Origin: JAHQVK01 sp036788295
GTDB taxonomy: Bacteria > Myxococcota > Kuafuiibacteriia > Kuafuiibacteriales > Kuafuiibacteriaceae
Assembly: GCA_036788295.1 (NCBI GenBank)
Contig: DAIQNR010000018.1
Span: 13,415-77,414 of the forward strand
Reading direction: 5' to 3'
DNA length: 64,000 nt
The first letter of the stretch is position 1, and the number at the start of each line of letters is the position of its first letter. Below, piece by piece: positions 7,191-15,873 of the stretch. Below the pieces are notes generated by a model, which saw nothing but the letters and a program-made list of their open reading frames with translations, made no database searches and was not told the DNA's origin. Made by a program: the position numbers and the translations under genes.

Positions 7191-9875
7191 ATGTCGATCG
7201 TCCAGGGAAACTCCCCATCCAAGCGCCCCGGCTCCGGCCAGCCGGTCGACCGAAAGAAGGCGGTCGACCTCAAGATCGGTCAGCGGCTCAAGAACGTGTT
7301 CGGCGAGGTCGCCAAGGGCCTCTCGCTCGACGACGTGCCGGCGGTGAAGGAGCTGGTGGGCCCCGCCGGAGCCGCGTTCCTCGAGCAGCTCCGAAAAGAC
7401 CTGCTGTCCCCCGACAACGACCAGAAGCTCGGCGGCTCTCTGGGGACGAGCGCGGCCCGGGTGGTCGAAAACGAGCTGCTCGGCGCGGCCGAGTCGTTCC
7501 TCCGGCGGACGATGGCGGCGAAGGCCGCCCCCGACCTGAGTGGGCGCCCGACCGAACTCGACCACCGCAAGATGTCCGTACAGGCCGGCGCCGACGGCCA
7601 GCACGAGGTCCGGGGCCTCGCCAGCAACCACGCGCTCAACTTGATGTTCGACCAGCTCGGAGTGGAGCGGCGATTCGGACCCCGGATCGGCGGGGTGATC
7701 CGAGACGCGGCCGAGCAGCAGATCGATCTCGCCGGGTCGAGCGGCGGGGTGTCGAACTGGACCAACGTGGCGATGCGCATGCTCGCCGCCGGCTTTGGCG
7801 CGCCGGGCACCGTGCACATGCGGCTCGCCGCGGCGGCGCAAGAGGGCTTTCGGGTGGCGGCGGAGGTGGGCGCCGACCTCGCGGCCAAGAAGGTGCAGCA
7901 AGTGGTCTTGGGCGCTAGCGGCGCAGTCGAGCGCCCGTCCTCTCTGCCCGAAGGGGTGGTGGGCGGCGGTGGGTCGAGCGCGCGTCCTCGGGCCGGGGGT
8001 CTCGGACCGATGGGCGCGCTCATCGGCAACCGAGTGGGTTCGACTCCCAAGCCAAAGCCCGACGCGGACAAGCTGGTGCGCGAGGCGCTCGGTCAGCTGG
8101 CCGATCGGGCCGACCGGGCCAAGCAGCCCGAGCTCGCGGAGCGGTTTCGAACGGCGAGCGGGAGCCAGGTGGCCGCGATCCGACGCGCGGTGGAGCGGGC
8201 CTTGACCGGACCGGACGGCCGCCCGGCGCAAGGGCTCGAGCTGCTGAAGCGCATCCAGGGGGAGCTCGCCCAGATCCCTGCCCACCGAGACGGGGCCGAA
8301 AACGCCCTCACCCGGCTCCAGGCCCTCGAGGGAAAACGCCTACCGCCTCGGATCGAGACTCGGATCGACGAGTTCTCGGGCCGATCGATCGCGAAGCTGG
8401 TCGCGGCGAAGCTCGGCGTCGAGCCCCAGGCAGCGGACCGGCTCAGCGGCGCCGCCGGCCTGCGAGGGTTCACCCGATCCCTCTTGAACCTCGACGACCT
8501 CGGGCAGTTTCGAGGGGGCCGAATGGGGATCGAGGTCGCGAACGACCGCGAGGCGGCGGCGGCCGGGGCGATGGCGGGGACCGACACCCTGCCCCCGGGG
8601 CTCGAGCTCGCCGATCCGGCGGGCAGCGCTCGCCGCCTGTGGGACCGATACTTCGCCGACGCGTCCGACGTCTGCCAGTTGCCGCCGAAGCAGCGAGAGC
8701 CGCTCGAGGCGGCGATCAAGACCGCGATCGCCGACGTCGTGCGAAACGGTCAGCCAGTGGACGGGTTCGCGTTTGCGGAGGGGCTCGTGGCCTATCTCGG
8801 CCAGCTCGGGGTGCCGGCAGAGACGTTGAAGCCGGCGCTCGAGCAGCTGGCGACCCTGGCCGCGCAGCTCGGCGAGGTCGCCAGCGCCCGCGACACGGCC
8901 GAGGGGGTTTTGAAGAACCAGGAGCGCGCGCTGTCCGGGGCCGAGCGCCGCCTCGGCCAGCTCGAGAGCGCGGCGGCGAAGATCGAAGCCCAGCTCGCAG
9001 GGGCGCCGGAGGGAGACCCGCGTCGAGCCGACCTCGAGTCGGCGCAGCGGGAAGCCGCGGCGCAGAAGGCGGAGGTGGAGCGGATCCGGGCCACCGCGGA
9101 GGGTGCCCGAGACGCGGTCGAAAACGCGGTACGCCAGGCGGGGGAGATCGCGCAGGCGCTCGAGATGCTCGGGCGGGGCACGCTCTTGGCCATCGGCTCG
9201 ATGGCGGTCGATCCTGAAGGCACGACAAAGGATTTCCAGCAGCCGGCGAACGGGACCAGACCTCCGGACGGGCCCGCCGGGGACGCAGACCCGGTCGACG
9301 AGGACCTTACGAAGCGTTCGAACCTCGCTCTCGAGAGGGCAGCGAAGCTCGGCGCGGTGCTCGACGACCCGGCGCTCTCGCTGCAGGACAAGATCTTCTA
9401 TTTTATGCTGCTCTTCAGCCAATACGCCGACAAGGAGCGGGAGGACAAACTGCAGAAACTCGTGAAGCTCGACCAGGCCAGCGGGGAGTGGGATCTCGTC
9501 CGCGGCCGGTTCGACGCCCGGCTCGACAACGTGCAGACTCGCCTCATGCAGCTGAACGCCGAGGCGGACGCGCTGAGAGAGGAGCGCCGGGTCCTCATCG
9601 CCGGCGGGGCCGATCCGATGTCGAAGGAGGTGGAGGCCATCCGGTCGAAGCTCGACGAGAACCGCGGACAGGCCACTGCGCTTCGGACCGAAAAAGAGAA
9701 GGTCACGAGCGAAAAGGAGAAGGCGCACGCCGTACGGGCGCCGAAGCTGACGATGAGCCGCGAGACCCTGTTCGCGGAGCTCGACAAGGTCACCAAGCAG
9801 CGGGACCAGATCATCAACATGACTCGAAGCCTCATCGACGACTCGAACCGGCTCATCGAACGGATCTTCCGCTGA
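7191..9875 (+). CDS. Large coiled-coil protein of unknown function, 894 aa
   Basis: Not recognised as a named family. It has no signal peptide. The N-terminal ~370 residues are globular and Gly/Arg-rich, with a helix containing LASNHALNLMFDQLG. Two coiled coils follow: about residues 560-670 (Glu/Ala/Gln-rich) and about 765-870 (Lys/Glu-rich). Between them is an unusual hydrophobic patch, LQDKIFYFMLLFSQYADKE (~730-750), reminiscent of short membrane-active or chaperone-bound segments in secretion substrates. The protein ends with a helix NRLIERIFR. It is followed after 8 bp by another unrecognised gene, so the two may form a pair. A secreted or structural role is only a guess. Confidence 0.6.
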   Translation: MSIVQGNSPSKRPGSGQPVDRKKAVDLKIGQRLKNVFGEVAKGLSLDDVPAVKELVGPAGAAFLEQLRKDLLSPDNDQKLGGSLGTSAARVVENELLGAAESFLRRTMAAKAAPDLSGRPTELDHRKMSVQAGADGQHEVRGLASNHALNLMFDQLGVERRFGPRIGGVIRDAAEQQIDLAGSSGGVSNWTNVAMRMLAAGFGAPGTVHMRLAAAAQEGFRVAAEVGADLAAKKVQQVVLGASGAVERPSSLPEGVVGGGGSSARPRAGGLGPMGALIGNRVGSTPKPKPDADKLVREALGQLADRADRAKQPELAERFRTASGSQVAAIRRAVERALTGPDGRPAQGLELLKRIQGELAQIPAHRDGAENALTRLQALEGKRLPPRIETRIDEFSGRSIAKLVAAKLGVEPQAADRLSGAAGLRGFTRSLLNLDDLGQFRGGRMGIEVANDREAAAAGAMAGTDTLPPGLELADPAGSARRLWDRYFADASDVCQLPPKQREPLEAAIKTAIADVVRNGQPVDGFAFAEGLVAYLGQLGVPAETLKPALEQLATLAAQLGEVASARDTAEGVLKNQERALSGAERRLGQLESAAAKIEAQLAGAPEGDPRRADLESAQREAAAQKAEVERIRATAEGARDAVENAVRQAGEIAQALEMLGRGTLLAIGSMAVDPEGTTKDFQQPANGTRPPDGPAGDADPVDEDLTKRSNLALERAAKLGAVLDDPALSLQDKIFYFMLLFSQYADKEREDKLQKLVKLDQASGEWDLVRGRFDARLDNVQTRLMQLNAEADALREERRVLIAGGADPMSKEVEAIRSKLDENRGQATALRTEKEKVTSEKEKAHAVRAPKLTMSRETLFAELDKVTKQRDQIINMTRSLIDDSNRLIERIFR

Positions 9876-9883
9876 GTTTGGCC

Positions 9884-10888
9884 ATGGTTCATCGGATCGG
9901 ATCATGTGGGCCCGCGGGCTCGGTCGGCGCGGTTCCGCCTGCCGAGACCTCGGCGGAAACGCCGCCCCTCGAAGGCGGGCCGGTCGCCGCGGAGCGGTTG
10001 ACCGCTCCGGTCTACGAGCGGCTCGTAGGCGTGCCGGGATCGAGGCCGACCGCGCGTCCCCAAGGCCGGGGTTTGCTCGGCCTGCAGATCGCCCAGAAGC
10101 GAGATTGGGCGTCGCGAATGCCCTGGAATGCTCCGCAGGCTAAAACGGGGGCGCCATCGGCCAAGAAGAAGGCCGACGAACAGGCGGGGGTGGAGTTTCG
10201 GGAGCGGGTGCGCAGCGACCGCCGGGCCCTCGAGGCGGAAGAGGCCAGGGAAGCGGCGCGGGACGCCGAGGACGACCGGCGAAACCGGGTGCACAGCGAG
10301 AGGGAGGTGGTCGAGCTTCGGACCCACGGGCGCGAGCGTGAGCGGACGGCGGCGGTCGACGTGCCGGACGGCACCCGCGCGGCGGCGCGCATGGCGATGC
10401 TGTTCCACGATGACGGCGGGCCAGTGGAGAACGACTTCCTGATGGCGCGATCCGAAGAGCTGGCGGTTCAGCGCAATGCGCAGGCCAACGAGGAGGAGGC
10501 ACGCCGCCGAGCCATGACCGCGGATCGCACGGCCGAGCAGTACGCTGGGGTCCAGCGCCACCTCACCGACTTGATGGGGGGAAAGCGCATCACAGGCCGC
10601 AACATCACCGGGTCCGACAAGGCCGAATTCGACCGGAAGGTGATGGACATGCACCGCCGACTCGAAGCGCTGACCCGCGGGGGCGGAGTGCCGGTCGAGG
10701 CCCAGGAGCCCGAGCTGGATCTGCTCTACGATCGAGACCGGCACGATGGTCGATTCGTGGATGACCGCCACATCGAAGACCGGATCGTCGAGGATCGGCT
10801 CGTCGAGGACCGAATGATCGAGGATCGCATTCGGGAGGAGCGCATCGCCGCCGACCGCCGCGCGGCCTCCTACGACCGCGACCGCTGA
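9884..10888 (+). CDS. Hypothetical protein with C-terminal EDR pentapeptide repeats
   Basis: 334-aa hydrophilic protein, not recognised. The frame is open from 9488, but that part lies in another frame inside the upstream gene, so I start at the ATG 8 bp after its stop. Residues ~100-260 are rich in Glu/Arg/Ala and predicted helical. The C-terminus has about seven tandem pentads of the type V/I-E-D-R-hydrophobic (VDDRH IEDRI VEDRL VEDRM and so on), a charged amphipathic array likely to form a long single helix or coiled coil. No signal peptide or membrane segment is present. Probably co-transcribed with the 894-aa protein. Confidence 0.55.
   Translation: MVHRIGSCGPAGSVGAVPPAETSAETPPLEGGPVAAERLTAPVYERLVGVPGSRPTARPQGRGLLGLQIAQKRDWASRMPWNAPQAKTGAPSAKKKADEQAGVEFRERVRSDRRALEAEEAREAARDAEDDRRNRVHSEREVVELRTHGRERERTAAVDVPDGTRAAARMAMLFHDDGGPVENDFLMARSEELAVQRNAQANEEEARRRAMTADRTAEQYAGVQRHLTDLMGGKRITGRNITGSDKAEFDRKVMDMHRRLEALTRGGGVPVEAQEPELDLLYDRDRHDGRFVDDRHIEDRIVEDRLVEDRMIEDRIREERIAADRRAASYDRDR
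10757..10861 (+). repeat. Seven degenerate 15-bp coding repeats (EDR pentads)
   Basis: In-frame 15-bp units such as ATCGAAGACCGGATC and GTCGAGGATCGGCTC encode the EDR pentapeptide array at the end of the preceding gene. The units differ at synonymous sites, so the repeat is kept at the protein level. Confidence 0.7.
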
Positions 10889-11001
10889 CGACTCTGGCTC
10901 CAACCGAGCGGGCCCGCCCAGGATGGAGCCCCGGTCCCGGTCCGGCTCGGTCCTGCCGGAACCGGTTGCCCTGAAGCCGGCACCGCCGCCAAAGTGGCCC
11001 C

Positions 11002-11817
11002 ATGCACCAGCGATGCGCCTCGATCCTCTTCCTGGCTGCGTTCGTTTCGGCGAGCCCGTCTTGGGCCGACATCGTTCACCTCGCCGACGGCGGCGCGCTC
11101 GAGGGCACGGTGCGCCGGGACGGGGACGAGGTCGTCGTTCGGGTGGATGGCGGCGAGCTGCGGCTCCCGGCGTCGGACGTGCTGAGGGTCGAGGTTTCGG
11201 AGGCCCCGATCGAGGCCTTGAATCGGCGCCGGGCCAGCTTTCCGGCCGGGGCCCCGGGGCCTCGGGTCGAGGCGGCGCGGTGGGCGGCGGCGCGCGGTCT
11301 TCATGCCGAGGCCCGGGGCCTGTGGCGCGAGGTGCTGTCGCTCGCGCCGGATCACGCGGAGGCCCGGGCGGCGCTCGGCTTCGAGCGAAGGGAAGGGCGC
11401 TGGATCGGGGAGGACGAGGCGAACGCGGCCCGGGGTCTGGTTCGAGTCGGCGGCCGGTGGGTGTCGGCGGAGTCTCTCGCCCGCGAAGAAGCTGCGGCCG
11501 AGCGAGAGCGGGATCGGGCCCGCCAGGCTGAGCTGGCCGCGGCGACCCGCGCCGCCGCCGAAGCGGCCCGCGCTGCCGCCGACGCTGCCGCCGAAGCCAG
11601 GGCCGCCCAGTCCCAAGAGTCATCGATGGGATGGGGCATGCCTTGGTTTTGGGGCTTCGGGCTCCCAGTCGGACCCACCGTCTCCGGCCGCCGCCTCGCC
11701 ACCCCGCCCGGGGCCGGCTACGGCCTTCGCACCCGGGCCGGCAACCCCGGCGGTCAAGTGGTGGCCCCCCGCGGGTACGGGGCCCGGTCCGGCTCTGGTC
11801 GGGCCGTCCGCCCCTGA
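11002..11817 (+). CDS. Exported protein with TPR-like region, 271 aa
   Basis: An N-terminal signal peptide (hydrophobic SILFLAAFVSASPSWA, cleavage probably after WA) sends it to the periplasm or outside. A short beta-rich domain follows (DIVHLADGGALEGTVRRDGD), then a helical part with one tetratricopeptide-like helix pair (~residues 90-120, HAEARGLWREVLSLAPDHAE) and two repeats of the type GRWIGEDE / GRWVSAES. Residues ~155-205 are an Ala/Glu/Arg coiled coil and the tail is Gly/Pro-rich. The combination suggests an envelope scaffold rather than an enzyme. It appears to be a single-gene unit. Confidence 0.65.
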   Translation: MHQRCASILFLAAFVSASPSWADIVHLADGGALEGTVRRDGDEVVVRVDGGELRLPASDVLRVEVSEAPIEALNRRRASFPAGAPGPRVEAARWAAARGLHAEARGLWREVLSLAPDHAEARAALGFERREGRWIGEDEANAARGLVRVGGRWVSAESLAREEAAAERERDRARQAELAAATRAAAEAARAAADAAAEARAAQSQESSMGWGMPWFWGFGLPVGPTVSGRRLATPPGAGYGLRTRAGNPGGQVVAPRGYGARSGSGRAVRP

Positions 11818-11905
11818 GCCGGTTCGGTGAGGATCGCCCGCTCCCTGCTGCTCGGCCGGCGAGCCCGGCTTGCCCCCGGTGCCGGTTCATCGTAGCCGGT
11901 CAGCC

Positions 11906-12631
11906 ATGGGTCGATGGGCGGTTTTGGTCCTGGTCGCCGCAGTGGCCTGCGGCGAGGAACCAAACGACAGCGCCGACGGAGCGGTCCGAGACGCGGGCGG
12001 ATTTGCAGATGGAGGTTCGGATGCGGGCGGCTTCGACGACGGGGGCGCCGACGCGGAGGTCTTCGCCGACGCCGAGGTCTTCGCCGACGCTGGGGACGCT
12101 GGGGGCGGGGACGCCGGGATCGAAGACACGGCACCGGACAGCTCGGTCGCTGGCGGGCCGAGGCCCACCGTGTACTACGTCGTCCGACACACCGAGCGAG
12201 ACCCGGGGGCCGACCCGCCGATCAACGCCGAAGGCCAGCGGCGGGCGGAGCGCCTCGCCGACGCCCTCGAGGGCGCCGGAATCGACGAGATCGTGGTGAC
12301 CAATTTTCTCCGAAATCGCCAGAGTGCCTCGCCGCTGTCCGACCGGACTCGGGTCCCGGTCACGGTGGCGCCGATCACGCCCGTCGATTGGGGGACCTTC
12401 GGGACCCGGGTGGGCACGTGGCAGAGGGCTCGAGAGGTCCAAGGCCGCACCTACGTCTTCGTCGGCCACACCGGCGGGTACAACTCGAACCTGCTCCGCG
12501 CGCTCGGAGCGCCGGTCACCGGCGTCCAGGGGGAAAGATACCAAGACATCGTCCTGTTGATGCGCGAGGCGGACGGGTCGGTGCGGGCATCCCTACTCGA
12601 GTATGGGGGACCGAGCAGCCTCGACCCCTGA
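11906..12631 (+). CDS. Lipoprotein with histidine phosphatase domain
   Basis: 241 aa from the ATG at 11906 (an upstream in-frame ATG at 11870 would spoil the signal peptide). The lipoprotein signal WAVLVLVAAVAC places Cys21 as the lipid-modified residue. Residues ~25-80 are an Asp-Ala-Gly-rich disordered linker of the kind common in myxobacterial lipoproteins. From ~85 a histidine phosphatase / phosphoglycerate-mutase fold follows: YVVRHTERD with the phospho-accepting His95, VVTNFLRNRQSA and VFVGHTGGYN with the second catalytic His. The usual RHG is RHT, common in the broader superfamily. The predicted role is a surface- or periplasm-exposed phosphatase of unknown substrate. Confidence 0.8.
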   Translation: MGRWAVLVLVAAVACGEEPNDSADGAVRDAGGFADGGSDAGGFDDGGADAEVFADAEVFADAGDAGGGDAGIEDTAPDSSVAGGPRPTVYYVVRHTERDPGADPPINAEGQRRAERLADALEGAGIDEIVVTNFLRNRQSASPLSDRTRVPVTVAPITPVDWGTFGTRVGTWQRAREVQGRTYVFVGHTGGYNSNLLRALGAPVTGVQGERYQDIVLLMREADGSVRASLLEYGGPSSLDP

Positions 12632-12692
12632 CGTCACCCAAAAAATCCCGCGACTCCGAAAATTCACCGACGAACGCAAGAAATTTTGAGGG

Positions 12693-12698
12693 TACGCT
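12693..12698 (+). promoter_or_regulatory. Candidate -10 box of a leaderless transcript
   Basis: TACGCT lies 6 nt before the GTG start at 12705, with no Shine-Dalgarno sequence between. The 73-bp gap upstream is unusually AT-rich for this genome. Confidence 0.45.
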
Positions 12699-12704
12699 AC
12701 GCCC

Positions 12705-15347
12705 GTGAAATCCGGTTCCGGTTCCCCTCAACCCTGGATCCTCTGCGCCCTCCTGCTGCTCGCGCCTGCCCTCGCCCTGGGGCAGCCCCTCAGCCCCGTT
12801 CCCGGCACCCCGTACCAGGGCGGGAGCGAGGCGATCACCTACACCCCGCTCTCGTCGCCGACGGTGATCACCACCGACGATGACGACGGGAACTTCACCG
12901 TCCAGCTCCCGTTTCCGTTTCGCTTCTTCAACGACGACTACACCGAGGTGTTGCTGACGACGAACGGGGTGATGGCGTTTCCGCCCCACGTCGGCACGAC
13001 GTTTCTGTCGCTGTCGAACGCGACGCCGGGACAGCCGAGCGCGCCGAACAACTGGATCGCTCCATTTTGGGACGACCAGCGGCTGTACTCCTCGAACGCG
13101 GGCTGGGTGGGCCACCGGACGGAAGGCACCGCGCCGACCCGCACGTGGACGCTCGAGTGGCACAACCTCAGCCGATTCGGCGCCCAATCCGATCGGTTCA
13201 GCATGCGCGTTCGGTTGCACGAGGGCGCCTCCGGTCGATTCGACGTCGAATACGGGTCGTTCTCGGGGACCGGCTTCTACACCTCGACGATGGGCTTCGA
13301 GGACCGAAACGGAAACGCGGTCCAGTTCCGGCCGTGCGGGATCAGCTGCTCGGCGGCCGACTTTCAGGCCTTTGCGAACAGACGGCTCGTATACACCCAG
13401 GACCCGGGGATCGAGCTCGTCGCCATCGGTGTGGAGGCCCCTGAATTCGCGTTCCTCGGGGCCGAGACCACGATGGTCGCCACCACCCAGAGCCTGCACG
13501 GCAACCCGATCGGGCCGTTCGACATCGCCATCGAAGGCGATCACGATCCGGCGTTTTCCCAGCCTCGGGTCCTCGGCACCGCTCGGGTCGCGACCCAGCC
13601 GTTTCAGCTCCTGCGCTCCACCGTGAGGGTGCGGGCCCGAGCCGAGGACGGGTTTCAGATCGGGCGACCGCTGTTCGTGCGGCTCAACGTGGACCCGGGT
13701 AACGAGGTCCGGGAGGTCAACGAGACCAACAACGTGGTCGCAGCGCCCGCCCCGGTGCGCCTCCTCCAGGGGCGGCCCGACCTTCGCCTCGAGGACGTCC
13801 GCCTCGACCGCTACCAGGTAGACTCCGGCGCCAGCCTTCAGGTGACGGTTCGGGTCTCGAACGCGGGCGGCGAGCCGGCTGGAGCCAGGGACGTCGGCAT
13901 CTATCTGTCGTCCAACCCGGTCGTCACGCCCAGAGACCGCAGGCTCGGGGCCACCCAGGTCAACCTCGAAGCCGGTCAGGAGGCGACCCGGACGGTGATG
14001 GTGACGGTGCCGGTCGAGACGAACTCCGGCTCCTACTACATCGGCGCCTTCGCCGACCCGGACAACACGCTCGAAGAGCTGAGCGAGTCGAACAACGGGC
14101 TCGCCGCGTTCCGAATGCTCGAGGTGCGGGGCGCGCAGCTCGGTATTCTCACCGCGCGCCTCCCCTCCGCGGTCATCGGCGAGAGCTACAACGCCCTGCT
14201 TCGAGGCGCGGGCGGCTCGGGCAACTACCGCTGGCGGGTGTCCTCGGGGCAGCTGCCGACGGGGCTTGGTGCCACGGATTCCAGCGGCGAGTTCTTCGGC
14301 CGTCCACGAGCGGTGGGCTGCGAGCGGTTCGAGATCGAGCTGACCGACACCGATGTTTCCCAAACCGCTCGTCAGATGCTCGAGCTGTGCGTCGTCGAGC
14401 TCGACACGCCGCTGGCCGTCGTCAATCGGAGCCTTCCCGAGGCGGTGGCTGGCCGAAACTATCGATTCCCGCTCACCGCAGCCGGAACGGAGCCCGGCTC
14501 GGAACCCACTTGGTCGGGGACCGACCTGCCAGACGGGCTCGTCCTGACTTCCGCCGGGGTGCTCGCCGGCGCTCCGGTCCGTTCCGGGTCGTTCAGCTTC
14601 GACGTCGAGGTCACCGACGGGATGGGCACGGCCAGCCGAACCCTCGATCTGCTCGTCCTCGAAGACGGCACGCTTCGGATCAACCCGGCGCCGCTGCCGG
14701 CAGGGCAGCTCGGCGAGCCCTACCAAGCCCAGCTCGAGTCGATGGGAGGCGAAGAGCCCTTGAACTGGGTTCTGCTCGGGAGCCTCGGCGAGCTCGGGCT
14801 CAACCTGTCCTCTTCGGGGCTCTTGTCCGGGGTCCCTCGACGGGCCGGGCGGTTTCAGGTCCGGGTGGAGGTTCAGGACGCGGGCTCGCCGCCCAACCAG
14901 GCTGCGGCCTCCGCGAACCTGGTGCTCGACGTGAGCTCGGACGCGCGGCTTCGGATCCGGACCAACTCCCTGCCGACGGCGATCGAAGGCCGAGGCTACG
15001 ACCAGGCCATTCACGCGGTCGGAGGGGTGGCCCCCTACACTTGGAGCTTCGAAGGGCGGCTCCCGGATGGGCTCGCGACGGTGGAAACCCCCTCTGAGCT
15101 TCGCGTGGTGGGGACTCCGACCCGGGTTGGGGCCTCCACTCTGCTCGTATCGGTGACCGACCCTGAGGGCCGGACGGCGCAGCGCGCGTTCGCCATCGAG
15201 GTGGTGGAGCCGCCTCCGATCCCGGTGGAGGAGGGTAGCGACTGCGCCTCGGCCGGCCCGGCCCCGTGGGCCATCGCGTTCGCCCTGCTCGCCTGGCGCC
15301 GGCGCAATCCGCCCCCTCGGCCTGACCTCCCGGCCACCGAGCTCTGA
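12705..15347 (+). CDS. Large surface protein: CARDB and Ig-like (He_PIG) repeats, MYXO-CTERM-like tail
   Basis: 880 aa, GTG start. Residues 1-26 are a signal peptide (WILCALLLLAPALALG). Residues ~45-230 are a beta-rich lectin-like or nidogen-like module (FPFRFFNDDYTEVLLTTNG, NNWIAPFWDD). CARDB-type beta sandwiches follow (clearest at ~357-475, with NAGGEPAGARDVGIYLS and a NTLEELSESNN end). Four He_PIG-type Ig-like repeats begin near residues 484, 573, 662 and 754, each opening with LP and ending in a fxVxVTD strand. The C-terminus has a Cys, a short hydrophobic helix and Arg-Arg-Arg (SDCASAGPAP, then WAIAFALLAWRRR), resembling the MYXO-CTERM sorting signal. It is probably a cell-surface adhesin; the ligand is unknown. 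Confidence 0.8.
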   Translation: MKSGSGSPQPWILCALLLLAPALALGQPLSPVPGTPYQGGSEAITYTPLSSPTVITTDDDDGNFTVQLPFPFRFFNDDYTEVLLTTNGVMAFPPHVGTTFLSLSNATPGQPSAPNNWIAPFWDDQRLYSSNAGWVGHRTEGTAPTRTWTLEWHNLSRFGAQSDRFSMRVRLHEGASGRFDVEYGSFSGTGFYTSTMGFEDRNGNAVQFRPCGISCSAADFQAFANRRLVYTQDPGIELVAIGVEAPEFAFLGAETTMVATTQSLHGNPIGPFDIAIEGDHDPAFSQPRVLGTARVATQPFQLLRSTVRVRARAEDGFQIGRPLFVRLNVDPGNEVREVNETNNVVAAPAPVRLLQGRPDLRLEDVRLDRYQVDSGASLQVTVRVSNAGGEPAGARDVGIYLSSNPVVTPRDRRLGATQVNLEAGQEATRTVMVTVPVETNSGSYYIGAFADPDNTLEELSESNNGLAAFRMLEVRGAQLGILTARLPSAVIGESYNALLRGAGGSGNYRWRVSSGQLPTGLGATDSSGEFFGRPRAVGCERFEIELTDTDVSQTARQMLELCVVELDTPLAVVNRSLPEAVAGRNYRFPLTAAGTEPGSEPTWSGTDLPDGLVLTSAGVLAGAPVRSGSFSFDVEVTDGMGTASRTLDLLVLEDGTLRINPAPLPAGQLGEPYQAQLESMGGEEPLNWVLLGSLGELGLNLSSSGLLSGVPRRAGRFQVRVEVQDAGSPPNQAAASANLVLDVSSDARLRIRTNSLPTAIEGRGYDQAIHAVGGVAPYTWSFEGRLPDGLATVETPSELRVVGTPTRVGASTLLVSVTDPEGRTAQRAFAIEVVEPPPIPVEEGSDCASAGPAPWAIAFALLAWRRRNPPPRPDLPATEL

Positions 15348-15379
15348 CCGGTCGGTGGCTCCCGAAGCTCAACACGAGA

Positions 15380-15401
15380 AGCCCCGATGTCACCGGGGGC
15401 T
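15380..15401. terminator. Possible hairpin between convergent genes
   Basis: AGCCCC (15380-15385) can pair with GGGGCT (15396-15401) between two convergent genes, followed by TCTCTT on the + strand. The stem is short and overlaps the trmL stop codon, so this is a weak call. Confidence 0.3.
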
Positions 15402-15872
15402 CTCTTGCCGGAGGACCTCGTAGAGGAGGATGCCGATGGCGGTGGACACGTTCAGGGAGCGCACCGGCCCGTCGCCCATCGGGATGCGGAGCCGGCGGCC
15501 GGCGTAGCGGGCCCGGAGGGACTCCGGAAGCCCGGTGCTCTCCTTGCCGAAGACGAGCACCGGCGAGGGCCCGAGCGCGACCTCCCACGGGGCTCTGTCT
15601 CCGTCCGGGCTGATGAGCCAGGGGCGACCGCCGGGGCCGAGCAGCTCGGCCTCGAAGCGCTCCCAACTGTCGAAGACGCCAGGGTTCACGTGCGCCCAGT
15701 AGTCGAGCCCGGCCCGCCGCACCGCCCGCTCGTCGAGCGAAAAGCCGAGCGGACCAACCAGGTGAAGGCGCGCCCCGAACGCGAGGCAGCTCCGCCCCGC
15801 GTTGCCCGAGTTCCATGGGATTTCGGGCTCAATCAGAGCGACGTGCGCGAGCGCCTCATGCCGCCCCAACAT
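15390..15872 (-). CDS. trmL: tRNA (cytidine(34)-2'-O)-methyltransferase TrmL
   Basis: 160-aa SPOUT-class methyltransferase of the TrmL family, which 2'-O-methylates the wobble base of leucine tRNAs using S-adenosylmethionine. It has the family length and all the motifs: IPWNSGNAGR near the N-terminus, LVGPLGFSLDERAVRRAGLD, FGKESTGLP and the trefoil-knot motif IPM...VRSLNVSTA. It lies 1 bp after the stop of the upstream minus-strand methyltransferase gene, so it is probably the last gene of a minus-strand series. Confidence 0.9.
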   Translation of the reverse strand: MLGRHEALAHVALIEPEIPWNSGNAGRSCLAFGARLHLVGPLGFSLDERAVRRAGLDYWAHVNPGVFDSWERFEAELLGPGGRPWLISPDGDRAPWEVALGPSPVLVFGKESTGLPESLRARYAGRRLRIPMGDGPVRSLNVSTAIGILLYEVLRQESPR

Positions 15873-15873
15873 G

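Noticed and set aside
12516..15014. Long minus-strand open frame (832 codons) opposite the surface-protein gene
   Set aside because: In high-GC DNA the antisense of a real gene is often open. Its translation is Arg/Pro/His/Glu-rich without domains, while the plus strand gives signal peptide, CARDB, Ig repeats and sorting tail.
15390..15872. Alternative plus-strand frames over trmL
   Set aside because: The minus strand has all SPOUT/TrmL motifs; the plus frames are shadows.
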